Below are positions 14,486-24,114 of a DNA stretch of 24,561 bases, piece by piece (the stretch's first letter is position 1; the number at the start of each line of letters is the position of its first letter). The DNA is from Crocosphaera chwakensis CCY0110 (GTDB lineage Bacteria > Cyanobacteriota > Cyanobacteriia > Cyanobacteriales > Microcystaceae): NCBI RefSeq assembly GCF_000169335.1, contig NZ_AAXW01000066.1:1-24561 (forward strand), read 5' to 3'. The position numbers were made by a program, and so were the translations under genes. The notes below the pieces were generated by a model. The model ran no database searches and was not told the origin of the DNA. It was given only the letters and a program-made list of their open reading frames with translations.

Positions 14486-17400
14486 ATGATATCAAAAAGC
14501 TTTAAACAATGTTGCTTTTTTCTGTCCTTTTCTTTGTGGGGACTCAATGCTTCTCTAACTCATGCTCAGATTATTCCTGATAATACCCTTGGGGCAGAAA
14601 ATTCTATTGTCAATCAAATCGACGCAACTCTATCAGAAATTGAGGGGGGAGCCATCAGAGGGGGAAATCTTTTTCATAGTTTTTTCGACTTTAATATTGC
14701 TGACGGTGCAGCCGCTTATTTTGCCAATCCCGATGGAATTGTTAATATTATTAGCCGAGTTACAGGAAATAATATTTCTAATATTCTGGGAACATTAGGG
14801 GTTTTAGGAGACGCTAACCTATTTTTCATCAATCCCAACGGTATCTTCTTTGGTCCTAATGCTCAAATCGATATTGCTGGTTCTTTTCTTGCCAGTACAG
14901 CGAGCGGTGTTATTTTACCAGGGGGCGTAGAATACAGTGCTACCAATCCTCAAGCTCCACCTTTGCTGACTGTAACCGCCCAAGCACCCATTGGTTTACG
15001 GTTTGAAGGCATAGCCCGAACCATTACCAATGAAGGGGAACTTTACACCTTTGGGCAAACCTTAGCCCTTGTTGGAGGTGACGTATCGATTCAAGGAGCA
15101 GGAGGATTAATTGCTGAAGAAGGGCGCATAGAAATAGGAAGTGTAACAGGAAGTGGCATTGTTGGCATTCGTCAAGAGCCGACTATTCCTGGTTTTGCTT
15201 TGAATTATGAAGGAGTTAATAACTTTGGCAATATTACTCTATCAGAAGATGCTTTTATTGATACCACTGGAGAAAGAGGGGGTGCAATTCAAATACAAGG
15301 GGGAGAGGTTACTTTAAGGGACTTTGGCTTTATTGGTTCGACGACCTTTGGTTCACAAGCAGGAGAAACCTTAGTTATTAACGCCTCTGACTCCATAATC
15401 TTGAGTGGAGATGCAGGAATTTTAACTACATCACAAGGAGAGGGGAAAGCAGGCGATATTTCTCTTAATACAGCGACTTTCACCCTTGAAGATGGGGCTT
15501 TTACTGCCTCTGATGCTTTAGCTGATGGTGCAGGGGGCAATCTTTCTGTTTCGGCTTCTGACTCCATCATCTTGAGCGGAATTGGTCTATCAACCACAAC
15601 TAATTTTGAAGATACTGGCGCAACAGGAAACGCAGGAAATATTACTATTGAAACAGGAGAATTGAGCGTTATTGATGGCAGTGCCATTAGCTCTTCGAGT
15701 GCGGGTATTGGTCAAGCAGGAGATATTCACATTAATGTTGCGGGTAGGGTAGAGTTATCTGGGGGAATAGAAATAGAAACAGACGAAGGTCTTGAATTTT
15801 TTCCTAGTGGAATTTTCAATGAAACACAAGCAGAAGGAAGTGCAGGAGATATATTCATCAATACAGGTACTTTAAACCTTCAAGATTCTACCTTCATAGC
15901 ATCTGATGTCTTTGCTAATGGTGCTGGGGGTAATATTTCAGTTTTTGCTTCTGACTCTATCAATTTAAGTGGATTGGCTTTATTGACAACAACCACCAAT
16001 GCTTTTGACACAGGAGCAACAGGAGCAGCAGGAAACATTGTTGTTGAAACAGCAGAATTGAACATTATTGATGAAAGCGGAATTACGTCTTTGAGCTTTG
16101 GGTCCGGCCAAGCAGGTGATATTCAAATTAAAGCTTCTCAGCTAGTACAATTGTCTGGAATAGCAGGAGCAATGTTTCCCAGTGGAGTTTTAAATCAAGC
16201 TTATGCAGAGGGAAATGCAGGAGATATAAACCTGGAAACTCAACGACTGATTATCTCAGATGGAGCCATTATCGATGCTGCCACTTTTGGTTCAGGAAGA
16301 GCCGGAGATGTCACCATCAAAGCTTCTGAATCTATCCAACTGAGGGGAGGAGAATTGTTGACAGGAATTTTTGCTCAAACAGCTAACGCTGAATTTGCGA
16401 CTGGGAATGCTGGCAATATGGTCATTGAAACTCAGCAGTTAGAGATTTTGGACGGAGCGCAGATTTCCGTTGCATCCCGCAATGGAAGTCAAGGGGGAGA
16501 TTTGACGGTTAGGGCTTCAGAATCAATCGTAATAAGCGGAACTTCTCCTGATGCTACCCTAACCAGTGGTCAAAGTGGCTTATTTGTTTCTGCTGAACCT
16601 GCCGGAACTGGTATATTCGGGGGGGAAGTCTCTCCTGGCGGAAATTCAGGAGATTTGTCTGTCACCACTGGACAGTTAACAGTAGAAAAAGGTGCTAAAC
16701 TTTCAGCTGATACTTTTGGTCCAGGAACCGCAGGAGAATTAACCATCAATGTTGACCGTTTACTGGTAAGTGAGGGCGGATTAATTAGGGCAGGTTCTCT
16801 AGTTGAAGAAGGATCTTTAACCTTTGAGCGTGGGACTGGAGGCACTTTAATCATAAATGCTTCTGAGTCAGTCGAAATCGTTGGAACGGGGACAGTGGGA
16901 GAGATTCCAGTTGCTAGCACTTTATTTACTGCTGCCGAAGGAACAGGAGATGCTGGAAACTTGCAAATTTCTACTCCTCAGTTAATTATTAGGGACGGAG
17001 GACTTGTTACTGCTAGTACTTCAGGAGAAGCAAATGCTGGCGATTTGTTGGTAAAAGACACTAATTTAGTTTCAATTGATAACGCTACTTTGTCTACTGC
17101 TGTCAATGAAGGTGCAACAGGACAAGGAGGACAAATACAATTACAAACTAACCAATTGATCCTAACTAATAATGCTCGAATTCTAGCCAGTACAGCAGGA
17201 ACTGGTAGTGCAGGAAGTATAACCGTTCCCAATGCTAACAGAATAGAATTAAATAACAGCACCATTTCCACAGAAATAGAAAGCACAGGAATTGCTACCC
17301 AACCCAGTAATATTACCCTCAATACCCAACAATTAGAACTCAATAATAATGCCCAAATCACAGCCAGTACAGCAGGAGAAGGAGACACAGGAGTTATTAA

Positions 17401-19300
17401 CATTAATAGTCCCCAAAAAATAGAATTAAATAATAACAGTGAAATTAGTAGTGCCGTAGAAGAAGGAGCAAAAGGAAACTCAAGAGAAATTACTTTAAAC
17501 ACTTCTAATTTAACCCTAACAAATGAGTCTGAAATTAGTGCATCTACAGCCGGAAACGGTAGTGCAGGAAGTATAACCGTTCCCAATGCTAACAGAATAG
17601 AATTAGATAACAGCACCATTTCCACAGAAATAGAAAGAACAGGAATCGCTAGTCAACCTAGTAACATTACTCTCAATACTCAACAATTAGAACTCAATAA
17701 TAATGCTCAAATTACAGCCAGTACAGCAGGAGAAGGAAACACAGGAGTTATTAACATTAATAGTCCCCAAAAAATAGAATTAAATAATAACAGTGAAATT
17801 AGTAGTGCCGTAGAAGAAGGAGCAACAGGAGATTCCAGAGAAATCACCTTAAATACTCCTAATTTAACCCTAACAGGAAACTCTCAAGTTAGAGCTTCTA
17901 CAGCAGGAACTGGTAGTGCAGGAAGTATAACCGTTCCCAATGCTAACAGAATAGAATTAGATAACAGCACCATTTCCACAGAAATAGAAAGAACAGGAAT
18001 CGCTAGTCAACCTAGTAACATTACTCTCAATACTCAACAATTAGAACTCAATAATAATGCTCAAATTACAGCCAGTACAGCAGGAGAAGGAGACGCAGGA
18101 ACCCTTGATATTGATGCCAAAGAATCAATTAATCTTAATAATAATAGTACCTTAGCCAGTTCTGCTAATGAAGGAGCAACTGGAGACGGGGGCGATATTA
18201 ACCTTAAAACTGAAAAACTAACCCTCGACAATAACAGTCGTATTACAGCCAGTAGTGAAGGACAACCTCAAGCCGATGCAGGTTCAATTAATATTCAAAC
18301 TCAAGACATTGATTTAGATAACAATTCCCAAATAGCAGCCACTACCTCAGCAGGAGAAGGGGGAAGTATTAGTATTCAAACCCTAACCTTTCAAGCCAAT
18401 AATGGCTCACAAATACGCACCACCACATCAGGTGACGAAGATGCAGGAGATATTAATATCTTTGCCCCTGAAAGTATTATTTTATCGGGAGAAAATACAG
18501 GATTTTTTGCCAACACCACCCCAGAGTCTACAGGAGACGGCGGTAATATCTTAGTAGATCCTGTTACCTTTATTATTGAAGACGGTGCGATTATTGCCGT
18601 TGATAGTTTAGGGACAGGAGACGGCGGTGATATTACCTTATTTGCTGATAATTTAACTTTGGATCGAGGAACCGTTTCAGCCCAAACCACCAGTGGGACA
18701 GGTGGAAACATTACCATCGTTGTGAACGATATCCTTGAATTACGCGACAATGCTCAAATTTCCACCACTGCTGGCAACCAAAACACCGGAGGGGATGGTG
18801 GTAATATTTTAATTTTTTCTGACTTTATCTTTGCTATACCCTCAGAAAATAGCGATATTACCGCTAATGCTTTTACAGGAGATGGAGGCAACATTACCAT
18901 CAATGCTAGAGGCATTTTTGGGATTGAACCGAGGGAAAGATTAAGCCCTTTAAGTGATATTACCGCTAGTTCTCAATTCGGGGCTAGTGGCGTTATTTCA
19001 ATCAACGCTCAGAGTGCAGATCCCATCGAAGCTTTAGATACATTAGAACAGAATCCCGTTGAAACCCAAATTGCCCAAGGTTGTCAAGCCGTTAGACGGG
19101 GAACGGTTGGCTTTTTTGATGCAGGAAGAGGAGGAATTCCTGTTACCCCAGAGGACTTACTTAGAAGCGAAACTATCATTACCCCTTGGGTTCCTTTAAT
19201 GGAAGAATTGGACCAAGATACACTCTTATTTTTCCTTGAAGAAATCCCTGATAATCTTATTTTCGTGAATAAGATCGAAAAGATTTGTTCAAATTACTGA
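14486..19300 (+). CDS. TpsA-like two-partner-secretion exoprotein (filamentous haemagglutinin N-terminal domain)
   Basis: This 1604-aa protein has a signal peptide (about 1-27, cleavage after LTHA) and a TPS domain at about 28-250 with NPNGIFFGPNAQIDIAG near 116-132. That domain directs export through a TpsB outer-membrane pore. Most of the body is a right-handed beta-helix built from short repeats (GNAGDI, SASDSIILSG, LNNNAQITAS types). Residues around 910-1207 hold three copies of a 118-residue unit. The C-terminal part has the GRGGIPVTPEDLL segment common at the ends of cyanobacterial proteins of this type, and two Cys near the end. Such proteins are surface adhesins or S-layer-like. No TpsB is in the window. 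The ribosome site before the ATG is weak. The gene ends 18 bases from the convergent metalloprotease gene. Confidence 0.88.
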   Translation: MISKSFKQCCFFLSFSLWGLNASLTHAQIIPDNTLGAENSIVNQIDATLSEIEGGAIRGGNLFHSFFDFNIADGAAAYFANPDGIVNIISRVTGNNISNILGTLGVLGDANLFFINPNGIFFGPNAQIDIAGSFLASTASGVILPGGVEYSATNPQAPPLLTVTAQAPIGLRFEGIARTITNEGELYTFGQTLALVGGDVSIQGAGGLIAEEGRIEIGSVTGSGIVGIRQEPTIPGFALNYEGVNNFGNITLSEDAFIDTTGERGGAIQIQGGEVTLRDFGFIGSTTFGSQAGETLVINASDSIILSGDAGILTTSQGEGKAGDISLNTATFTLEDGAFTASDALADGAGGNLSVSASDSIILSGIGLSTTTNFEDTGATGNAGNITIETGELSVIDGSAISSSSAGIGQAGDIHINVAGRVELSGGIEIETDEGLEFFPSGIFNETQAEGSAGDIFINTGTLNLQDSTFIASDVFANGAGGNISVFASDSINLSGLALLTTTTNAFDTGATGAAGNIVVETAELNIIDESGITSLSFGSGQAGDIQIKASQLVQLSGIAGAMFPSGVLNQAYAEGNAGDINLETQRLIISDGAIIDAATFGSGRAGDVTIKASESIQLRGGELLTGIFAQTANAEFATGNAGNMVIETQQLEILDGAQISVASRNGSQGGDLTVRASESIVISGTSPDATLTSGQSGLFVSAEPAGTGIFGGEVSPGGNSGDLSVTTGQLTVEKGAKLSADTFGPGTAGELTINVDRLLVSEGGLIRAGSLVEEGSLTFERGTGGTLIINASESVEIVGTGTVGEIPVASTLFTAAEGTGDAGNLQISTPQLIIRDGGLVTASTSGEANAGDLLVKDTNLVSIDNATLSTAVNEGATGQGGQIQLQTNQLILTNNARILASTAGTGSAGSITVPNANRIELNNSTISTEIESTGIATQPSNITLNTQQLELNNNAQITASTAGEGDTGVININSPQKIELNNNSEISSAVEEGAKGNSREITLNTSNLTLTNESEISASTAGNGSAGSITVPNANRIELDNSTISTEIERTGIASQPSNITLNTQQLELNNNAQITASTAGEGNTGVININSPQKIELNNNSEISSAVEEGATGDSREITLNTPNLTLTGNSQVRASTAGTGSAGSITVPNANRIELDNSTISTEIERTGIASQPSNITLNTQQLELNNNAQITASTAGEGDAGTLDIDAKESINLNNNSTLASSANEGATGDGGDINLKTEKLTLDNNSRITASSEGQPQADAGSINIQTQDIDLDNNSQIAATTSAGEGGSISIQTLTFQANNGSQIRTTTSGDEDAGDINIFAPESIILSGENTGFFANTTPESTGDGGNILVDPVTFIIEDGAIIAVDSLGTGDGGDITLFADNLTLDRGTVSAQTTSGTGGNITIVVNDILELRDNAQISTTAGNQNTGGDGGNILIFSDFIFAIPSENSDITANAFTGDGGNITINARGIFGIEPRERLSPLSDITASSQFGASGVISINAQSADPIEALDTLEQNPVETQIAQGCQAVRRGTVGFFDAGRGGIPVTPEDLLRSETIITPWVPLMEELDQDTLLFFLEEIPDNLIFVNKIEKICSNY
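17213..18105 (+). repeat. 354-bp tandem repeat inside the TpsA-like gene (two full copies, one partial)
   Basis: GGAAGTATAACCGTTCCCAA recurs at 17213, 17567 and 17921, exactly 354 bases (118 codons) apart. Copies 2 and 3 are identical for about 175 bases (17559-17737 against 17913-18091). Copies 1 and 2 share an identical block of about 80 bases (from 17391 and 17745). Recent duplication or gene conversion is the simplest reading. The copies keep frame. Confidence 0.95.
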
Positions 19301-19318
19301 GAAGCTTGGGGACAATTC

Positions 19319-20632
19319 CTAATTCAACTGAAGAAAGTTAGTTGTCCAGTAACGGTTTTCATCCATTTTCACCTTCTTGGTTCCGATAAACATTTTCCGA
19401 CATCGAATTGCTAAGGAATTGTCATTCAGTTGTAGAACTTGGTTGATTACGGCATCATTAGGACATTGTGCTTCTACTGGGGTCATATCACCCTTTAGAA
19501 AAATTCGAGTCCAATAGTCATTAGACCATTGTACTTTGGTATCACCGGAATGTAGTTCTCGACAGCGAATACCAAGCCTATTACCATGACGTATGACAAT
19601 TTGGTTGACATATCGACTGTCACCGCAAAAAGCCTCCTTGCCTTTGAATGAATTTCCCTCCTTAATCATGAAATCTCTTGTCCAAAATCTGTTCATGTCT
19701 TGGACTTCCACGCCCTCCAGTTCGGAGCATCTGATAGCTGCATTGTTTCCTCTCCAAATGACGGCTCTCGCAAATCTTGGTTTTGTGTTCTTTCCTGTTT
19801 GGCTTTGGTTAGCACACATTGCGTCAGAGAACACGACCTTTGGAGAACGAAAAGCAGTATAAACCGAATCAGTGAGGTTATTTTCCTGTTGGTAAGCTTT
19901 TTTTTCTAATTCGTTATTCTCATAACTTTGTCCTGCTTGCTTGTACTTTTTAAAATAGTTGTAACCAAAGTTAGATAACGATGAACTATAGTTTTCATAT
20001 TGCTGTGAATGGGTCATTTCATGAATAATCAATCCCACCAAGCCTTGTGAATAAGAACTAGGTTTTTGTTGCTCGATATAAATATCATGACCATAGGTTT
20101 GGGCTGCTGATTCTGTACCTGAAAGATTGATCCCAATTTGATTGGCACTCCACTTATCAAGACCAGGCGTTCCCCAGTGAAGAGTAACTCGATCTACCAA
20201 GCCACCAAAGTGAGGACGTAAAGCATCTTTAAGGGAAGCATCGAGGGGTTCTCCTGTAGGAGAGCGTTTGGACATAATAGATGCTGCTCCTTGATAAGCG
20301 ATTCTTCCTGCTTCTCCCCATGCTTCTTCGGCAAGACCTGATAATGGATTACTGTGAGGAGGATGAGGACACATATCGTTGGTCTCACCAAAAACTTTTA
20401 TAGGACACTTGATATGAGCATTAGTAGGTTGAGAAGTGGTTAATATTCCTCCTACCAATAAAGCTAAAGTGAGAGACGCACCTAGTAATTTTTTTAGTGA
20501 TTCCCATGTAGTAAAAGACTCGTTTTTATTTAGTTGAGTAATTTTTTCTAAAAACATTACAAAACCAATACGAGCCGACTTTTCTGAAATCTCAGAGTAG
20601 TTATCTTGCATTTTTTCTTTTACTTGTGTCAT
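19319..20632 (-). CDS. Membrane-anchored or secreted HExxH metalloprotease with C-terminal Cys repeats
   Basis: The 437-aa protein has a polar N-terminus (1-48), a hydrophobic segment (about 49-66) followed by NAHIKCP, and a zinc-binding motif HEMTH at 204-208 with ELEKKA near 241 as likely third ligand. This pattern is like DUF4157 and related HExxH proteins. The C-terminal third repeats three times: Cys, about 20-28 residues, then IRC and an aromatic YWT/FWT turn (Cys 273/302, 336/357, 390/411). I infer one disulfide per repeat. AAGGAGGA ten bases before the ATG supports the start, so the unusually long stretch before the hydrophobic segment is probably real; it makes a type II membrane anchor as likely as a cleaved signal. 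Its substrate is unknown. It is divergent from a 165-aa secreted-type gene. Confidence 0.75.
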   Translation of the reverse strand: MTQVKEKMQDNYSEISEKSARIGFVMFLEKITQLNKNESFTTWESLKKLLGASLTLALLVGGILTTSQPTNAHIKCPIKVFGETNDMCPHPPHSNPLSGLAEEAWGEAGRIAYQGAASIMSKRSPTGEPLDASLKDALRPHFGGLVDRVTLHWGTPGLDKWSANQIGINLSGTESAAQTYGHDIYIEQQKPSSYSQGLVGLIIHEMTHSQQYENYSSSLSNFGYNYFKKYKQAGQSYENNELEKKAYQQENNLTDSVYTAFRSPKVVFSDAMCANQSQTGKNTKPRFARAVIWRGNNAAIRCSELEGVEVQDMNRFWTRDFMIKEGNSFKGKEAFCGDSRYVNQIVIRHGNRLGIRCRELHSGDTKVQWSNDYWTRIFLKGDMTPVEAQCPNDAVINQVLQLNDNSLAIRCRKMFIGTKKVKMDENRYWTTNFLQLN

Positions 20633-20976
20633 GATCTAACTTCCTCCTTAATAGAAATAATAGAACTTAGAACCTTAATTTATGGAACTAAGACTTAACT
20701 TATCTATGTAATAGATGTCAGACGTTAGAATTATGCACACAATGCTATTTTCCTCTTAGCAAGTAGCTTCCGAAACAATTATTAACTTAATTTGCTCAAC
20801 ATTTATCCCGAATTTCTCACAAATTAATTTGAAAGCTTTGATTTTCATCAAATTTTGAGCCGTGGTGCATAAATTAAATAATTAAATTCTAAAAAAATTA
20901 AGTCAACGATGAGATTGAGAAAAAATACCTCAACGTCTCTTCTTAGAACTCTGAAACGCTTTAAAAGGTACGAAAC
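20633..20976. promoter_or_regulatory. Divergent promoter region between metalloprotease and 165-aa gene
   Basis: The 344-base gap is very AT-rich and holds no protein-like frame. TTTGAT-TTTC-ATCAAA at 20837-20852 is a small inverted repeat placed near its middle and could be a shared operator. Ribosome sites lie at both ends (AAGGAGGA at 20641-20649 for the minus gene, AAAGG before 20977 for the plus gene). I did not find -35/-10 pairs that stand out. Confidence 0.4.
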
Positions 20977-21474
20977 ATGAATCTCAACGCAAAATCTTTA
21001 ATTTCTAATGCACTTTTCGGTGCAGGTGTTCTTGTTTGTACTGCCGTTTTAATCAAAGCGGGTGTTTTCGATGGCACAGTTTCCCAGAACACTCTTGTAG
21101 ATATTGGTACTTCGATTCCTAGTAGTGGTCATGGTAAAACCTCAAATTGCGTTACTGTACATTCACCAGTAAAAACCTATAAATGGGTGTTAGAAAATGA
21201 TACTTCTTTTCCCCTTGAATATAATCTCAATGGGCAATGGGAATATCTAGAACCTGGAGAAAAACAATACTATAGTTCTCGCGTAGGAGGAGGAAATAGT
21301 TGTGGACGTTATGGCTATTCTTTTCCTGAATTAAAGTTAGGAAACGATACCTGGACTGTAGGGATCGATAGGAGTTCTTACATCATTCTGCATATTAAAG
21401 ATGGTGAACTTGGTCTTTTCTATTTAAAAAGTAATCAATCTGATCGTAAATCTCTTGATGTTTCCTCTAATTAA
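20977..21474 (+). CDS. Secreted or membrane-anchored protein of unknown function, 165 aa
   Basis: I do not recognise this protein. Residues 8-28 form a hydrophobic segment (LISNALFGAGVLVCTAVLIKA) preceded by one Lys, giving a signal anchor or signal peptide. The mature part is beta-rich, with aromatic and Gly-rich stretches (KTYKWVLENDTSF, GGNSCGRYGYSF) and two Cys (about 58 and 109) that could pair in an oxidising compartment. AAAGG eight bases before the ATG supports the start. It is divergent from the metalloprotease, sharing its 344-base regulatory gap, so the two may be expressed together; a substrate, inhibitor or partner role is inference only. Confidence 0.7.
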   Translation: MNLNAKSLISNALFGAGVLVCTAVLIKAGVFDGTVSQNTLVDIGTSIPSSGHGKTSNCVTVHSPVKTYKWVLENDTSFPLEYNLNGQWEYLEPGEKQYYSSRVGGGNSCGRYGYSFPELKLGNDTWTVGIDRSSYIILHIKDGELGLFYLKSNQSDRKSLDVSSN

Positions 21475-21578
21475 CTTAGTGGGATAGAAAGAATTTTTTC
21501 TTATTGATAGGCAATCCTTTCAGTGCATAAAACTGTCAGTTTCAGTCTAAAGGTTAATAGAACACAATTTCCCTTTTT

Positions 21579-24068
21579 TTACATTTTTGTTTCAGCAAAC
21601 CCCACCATAATGACCATAGCTAGAATTGAGGGAACGAAAGGAACCCAACCCCCTTGAAGTAAAATAAACCAACAAACTCCCCACAAAACCACAACAGCAA
21701 CACTTATGCCTATTCCTTTATACAAAGGTCTACGAACTTTCCAGACAATTATCCCCCCAGTTAATGACCAAACCCAAATCCAAAGCATATCTCCCCACTG
21801 CGGCCACGACCATAATAAAGGTCGTTCGTCTTTCACTGCACTGATCATTTCACTAATAACATGACTATGAATATAAATCCCTCGAATCTCCCCTAATGGG
21901 GTATCGTGTGAATCATTAACACTCGCTGCTGTAACCCCAATTAAAACAATACGATCTCTAATTCTCAATAAATCAAAATGTCCGTCTAAAATACTTCTAA
22001 TGGGTATTTGTTTGGCAATTTGAGGAGTATTCCGATAATTAATGAATAGTTGATTTCCCCTATCATTTAACCGTTGATAACCCCCACTTCTATTCCGTAA
22101 CCGTTTGAAAATAACTGAACCAAACTGCCAATTTTTATCCTCATTAGGGACTCCAGAAATCCCTTGAGCGTCTAGATAGCGATAGGCTAATTGTAAAGCA
22201 AAAGAATAGGAAGTTTGACAGCGTGAAGGCACTTCTAATAAACTAGCACTTCTGGATAAAAGATAACGCCGAACCGTATCATCTTGACCATTAGTAGGCT
22301 GTTTATCATCATATAAATCTACAAAACCCACTTGTTGCTTAGAAATTTGAGGAGGAGGGGCAATGCTTTGGGTTTCAGAACCATTACCACTGCTACAAAT
22401 GGCAATTACATTATCAGAATTTTGTAAAGTCTGACTTAATTGTTGATAACCAGGAGATGTTTTTGAAGGGACAGGTATATTCCGAAAAATATCAATTCCA
22501 ATTACCGCCGGTTGATGAGCATTGATTGTGTTAATTAATTGAGCTAATTTATCATCGGGAAGCGGATGACCATATTGACTAATATCTTTTTCATCCATAC
22601 CAATAATTAATAAACGAGAATCAGCCGATTCACTTGGCCGCTGTCTCATTAACATATCAAAGGCTTTTAATTCCATTGATTGTAATAAACCTAACCAACG
22701 AACTCCCATAACCACCAAAGTTAAGGGAATACTCATTAGTAACAGTCGAGTTAAACGAAATTTATAGAACTTTTCTAATACTCTTGACGGTTGAGTTTTA
22801 GCCGTATCTTGAGTTTTAATTGTATTTGATAGTTTAACTGTATTTTGGTTTTGAATGGTATCTAAAGATTCAACAGTATTTTGATTTTTAGCTGTTGGTT
22901 GAGTTTGAATGGTATCTGAAGATTGAACTATATTTTTGGTTTGAATTGTATCAGGATATTTTTGTAATTGTGGCCAAGAAAAAGACGTTTCTGTGGGATT
23001 TTGACAGATAACTGGTAACCAACTCGCACAAGGAAATTCCGATTCTAACCCCTGTAATCGTTCTCTGGCTTCCCTAACGGCTAAATAAAATGTTTTTCCT
23101 CCACTAAAACTCCTCAGAAACATTTTTAGAAAATTCTGCGCTACTACATCTGGTATCGCTTCGCGCATGACAATGATTTGAGGAATGGATAAAGAGGCTA
23201 ATTCTCGCCCTAACCCTAAGCCATCACAGGAGTTAAATATTCCTAGCTTTAACCCGTTTGCTAGGGCAGCTTTGAGGGCATTTCTCAGGTGTTCAATGGT
23301 AATGCTTTGAGTGGGATTAATTTCTAAATAGCCTGTTCCTTGTTCGTCATGAGTCCAACTATGGCCAGCAAAAAAGAAGATATCCCATCCCTGTTCGTCC
23401 CATAGTTTATCATCTAATTCTTGTCGTTGAGGTTCAACTAACCAAACAATCTCTACCCCTTGTAGTTGTTGAAGCATTTGTTTGTCTTGCTCAACATCAA
23501 TACCTGTACTATTCCCTAAAATGGCTAAAATTCTAACTTGACTAACATTTTGACGCTTAACTTTGGGAGTACGTCGGTATTCTAAGGGACTTAAGGAAAC
23601 TTCGGCGTAGGGATAATCTTCAAAAAAACGCCAAATATGCCAAGGAAATCGTCTTAGTTGCTCATTTTCTGTTTCGATAATAACTCGAATTTCTGTATTA
23701 ATATTGAGATGGGTTCGTAATTGTCCCTCAAGACGACTGAAAGCGGGATAATCAAGCCAAAGATTAAAATTATGTTTTAATTGGTCACAGAGCGTAAAAA
23801 ATTCTTCATCACAAACCTGGGTAACATCCTCTTCATCAAATTCGATGTCCAAAACTTGAGAACCACGACGAAAGCTGAGATTCCCACTCAGTGCCTTGTA
23901 TAATTTGCGCCAATGTTGATAAATTTGACCTAATTCGGGTGCAGAGGGTAAACTACCAATAAACTGTAGGGGAATTTGATTATTATTTTCCCATAATTGA
24001 ACAGTGATATTAGAAAATCCTTGTTGCCAATCTCCTTTTCCTAATTTTAAAACAACTAAAATACTCAA
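21579..24068 (-). CDS. CHAT-CHASE2 fusion protein (caspase-like domain plus sensor membrane module)
   Basis: The 829-aa protein has an N-terminal CHAT domain with the caspase-like pair H236 (FFFAGHSW) and C281 (IFNSCDG). A linker at 372-425 is built of nine six-residue repeats. A transmembrane helix (about 439-460) leads into a CHASE2 sensor domain (about 465-740) that would face the periplasm, followed by three transmembrane helices (about 760-778, 784-805, 808-824), after which the protein ends. CHASE2 domains usually carry a C-terminal kinase or cyclase; here the likely output is the N-terminal CHAT. The combination is common in cyanobacteria. An external signal could trigger proteolysis in the cytoplasm, but no substrate is known. 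The gene follows a DUF1822 gene by 46 bases and is probably co-transcribed with it. Confidence 0.87.
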   Translation of the reverse strand: MSILVVLKLGKGDWQQGFSNITVQLWENNNQIPLQFIGSLPSAPELGQIYQHWRKLYKALSGNLSFRRGSQVLDIEFDEEDVTQVCDEEFFTLCDQLKHNFNLWLDYPAFSRLEGQLRTHLNINTEIRVIIETENEQLRRFPWHIWRFFEDYPYAEVSLSPLEYRRTPKVKRQNVSQVRILAILGNSTGIDVEQDKQMLQQLQGVEIVWLVEPQRQELDDKLWDEQGWDIFFFAGHSWTHDEQGTGYLEINPTQSITIEHLRNALKAALANGLKLGIFNSCDGLGLGRELASLSIPQIIVMREAIPDVVAQNFLKMFLRSFSGGKTFYLAVREARERLQGLESEFPCASWLPVICQNPTETSFSWPQLQKYPDTIQTKNIVQSSDTIQTQPTAKNQNTVESLDTIQNQNTVKLSNTIKTQDTAKTQPSRVLEKFYKFRLTRLLLMSIPLTLVVMGVRWLGLLQSMELKAFDMLMRQRPSESADSRLLIIGMDEKDISQYGHPLPDDKLAQLINTINAHQPAVIGIDIFRNIPVPSKTSPGYQQLSQTLQNSDNVIAICSSGNGSETQSIAPPPQISKQQVGFVDLYDDKQPTNGQDDTVRRYLLSRSASLLEVPSRCQTSYSFALQLAYRYLDAQGISGVPNEDKNWQFGSVIFKRLRNRSGGYQRLNDRGNQLFINYRNTPQIAKQIPIRSILDGHFDLLRIRDRIVLIGVTAASVNDSHDTPLGEIRGIYIHSHVISEMISAVKDERPLLWSWPQWGDMLWIWVWSLTGGIIVWKVRRPLYKGIGISVAVVVLWGVCWFILLQGGWVPFVPSILAMVIMVGFAETKM
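22794..22955 (-). repeat. 18-bp tandem repeat (nine units) encoding the CHAT-CHASE2 linker
   Basis: The 162 bases divide exactly into nine 18-base units. They encode hexapeptides of the form x-[DN]-[TI]-[IVA]-[QK]-[TSN], for example PDTIQT, SDTIQT, QNTVES, LDTIQN, SNTIKT, QDTAKT. The units are diverged but stay in register. Confidence 0.85.
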
Positions 24069-24114
24069 CTTAAACCCTACTTATACTAAATTTTTAGTGA
24101 TTTTTGTAAACAGT

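Noticed and set aside
15289..18750. Several minus-strand frames inside the TpsA-like gene
   Set aside because: They mirror the repetitive, GC-richer codons of the exoprotein; they have repeated Val/Pro/Ser-rich text and no start signals, so they are shadows.
21530..21542. Odd palindrome AAACTGTCAGTTT between the 165-aa and CHAT-CHASE2 genes
   Set aside because: The genes converge here, so an operator is not expected, and a 6-bp palindrome with a one-base centre is common by chance.
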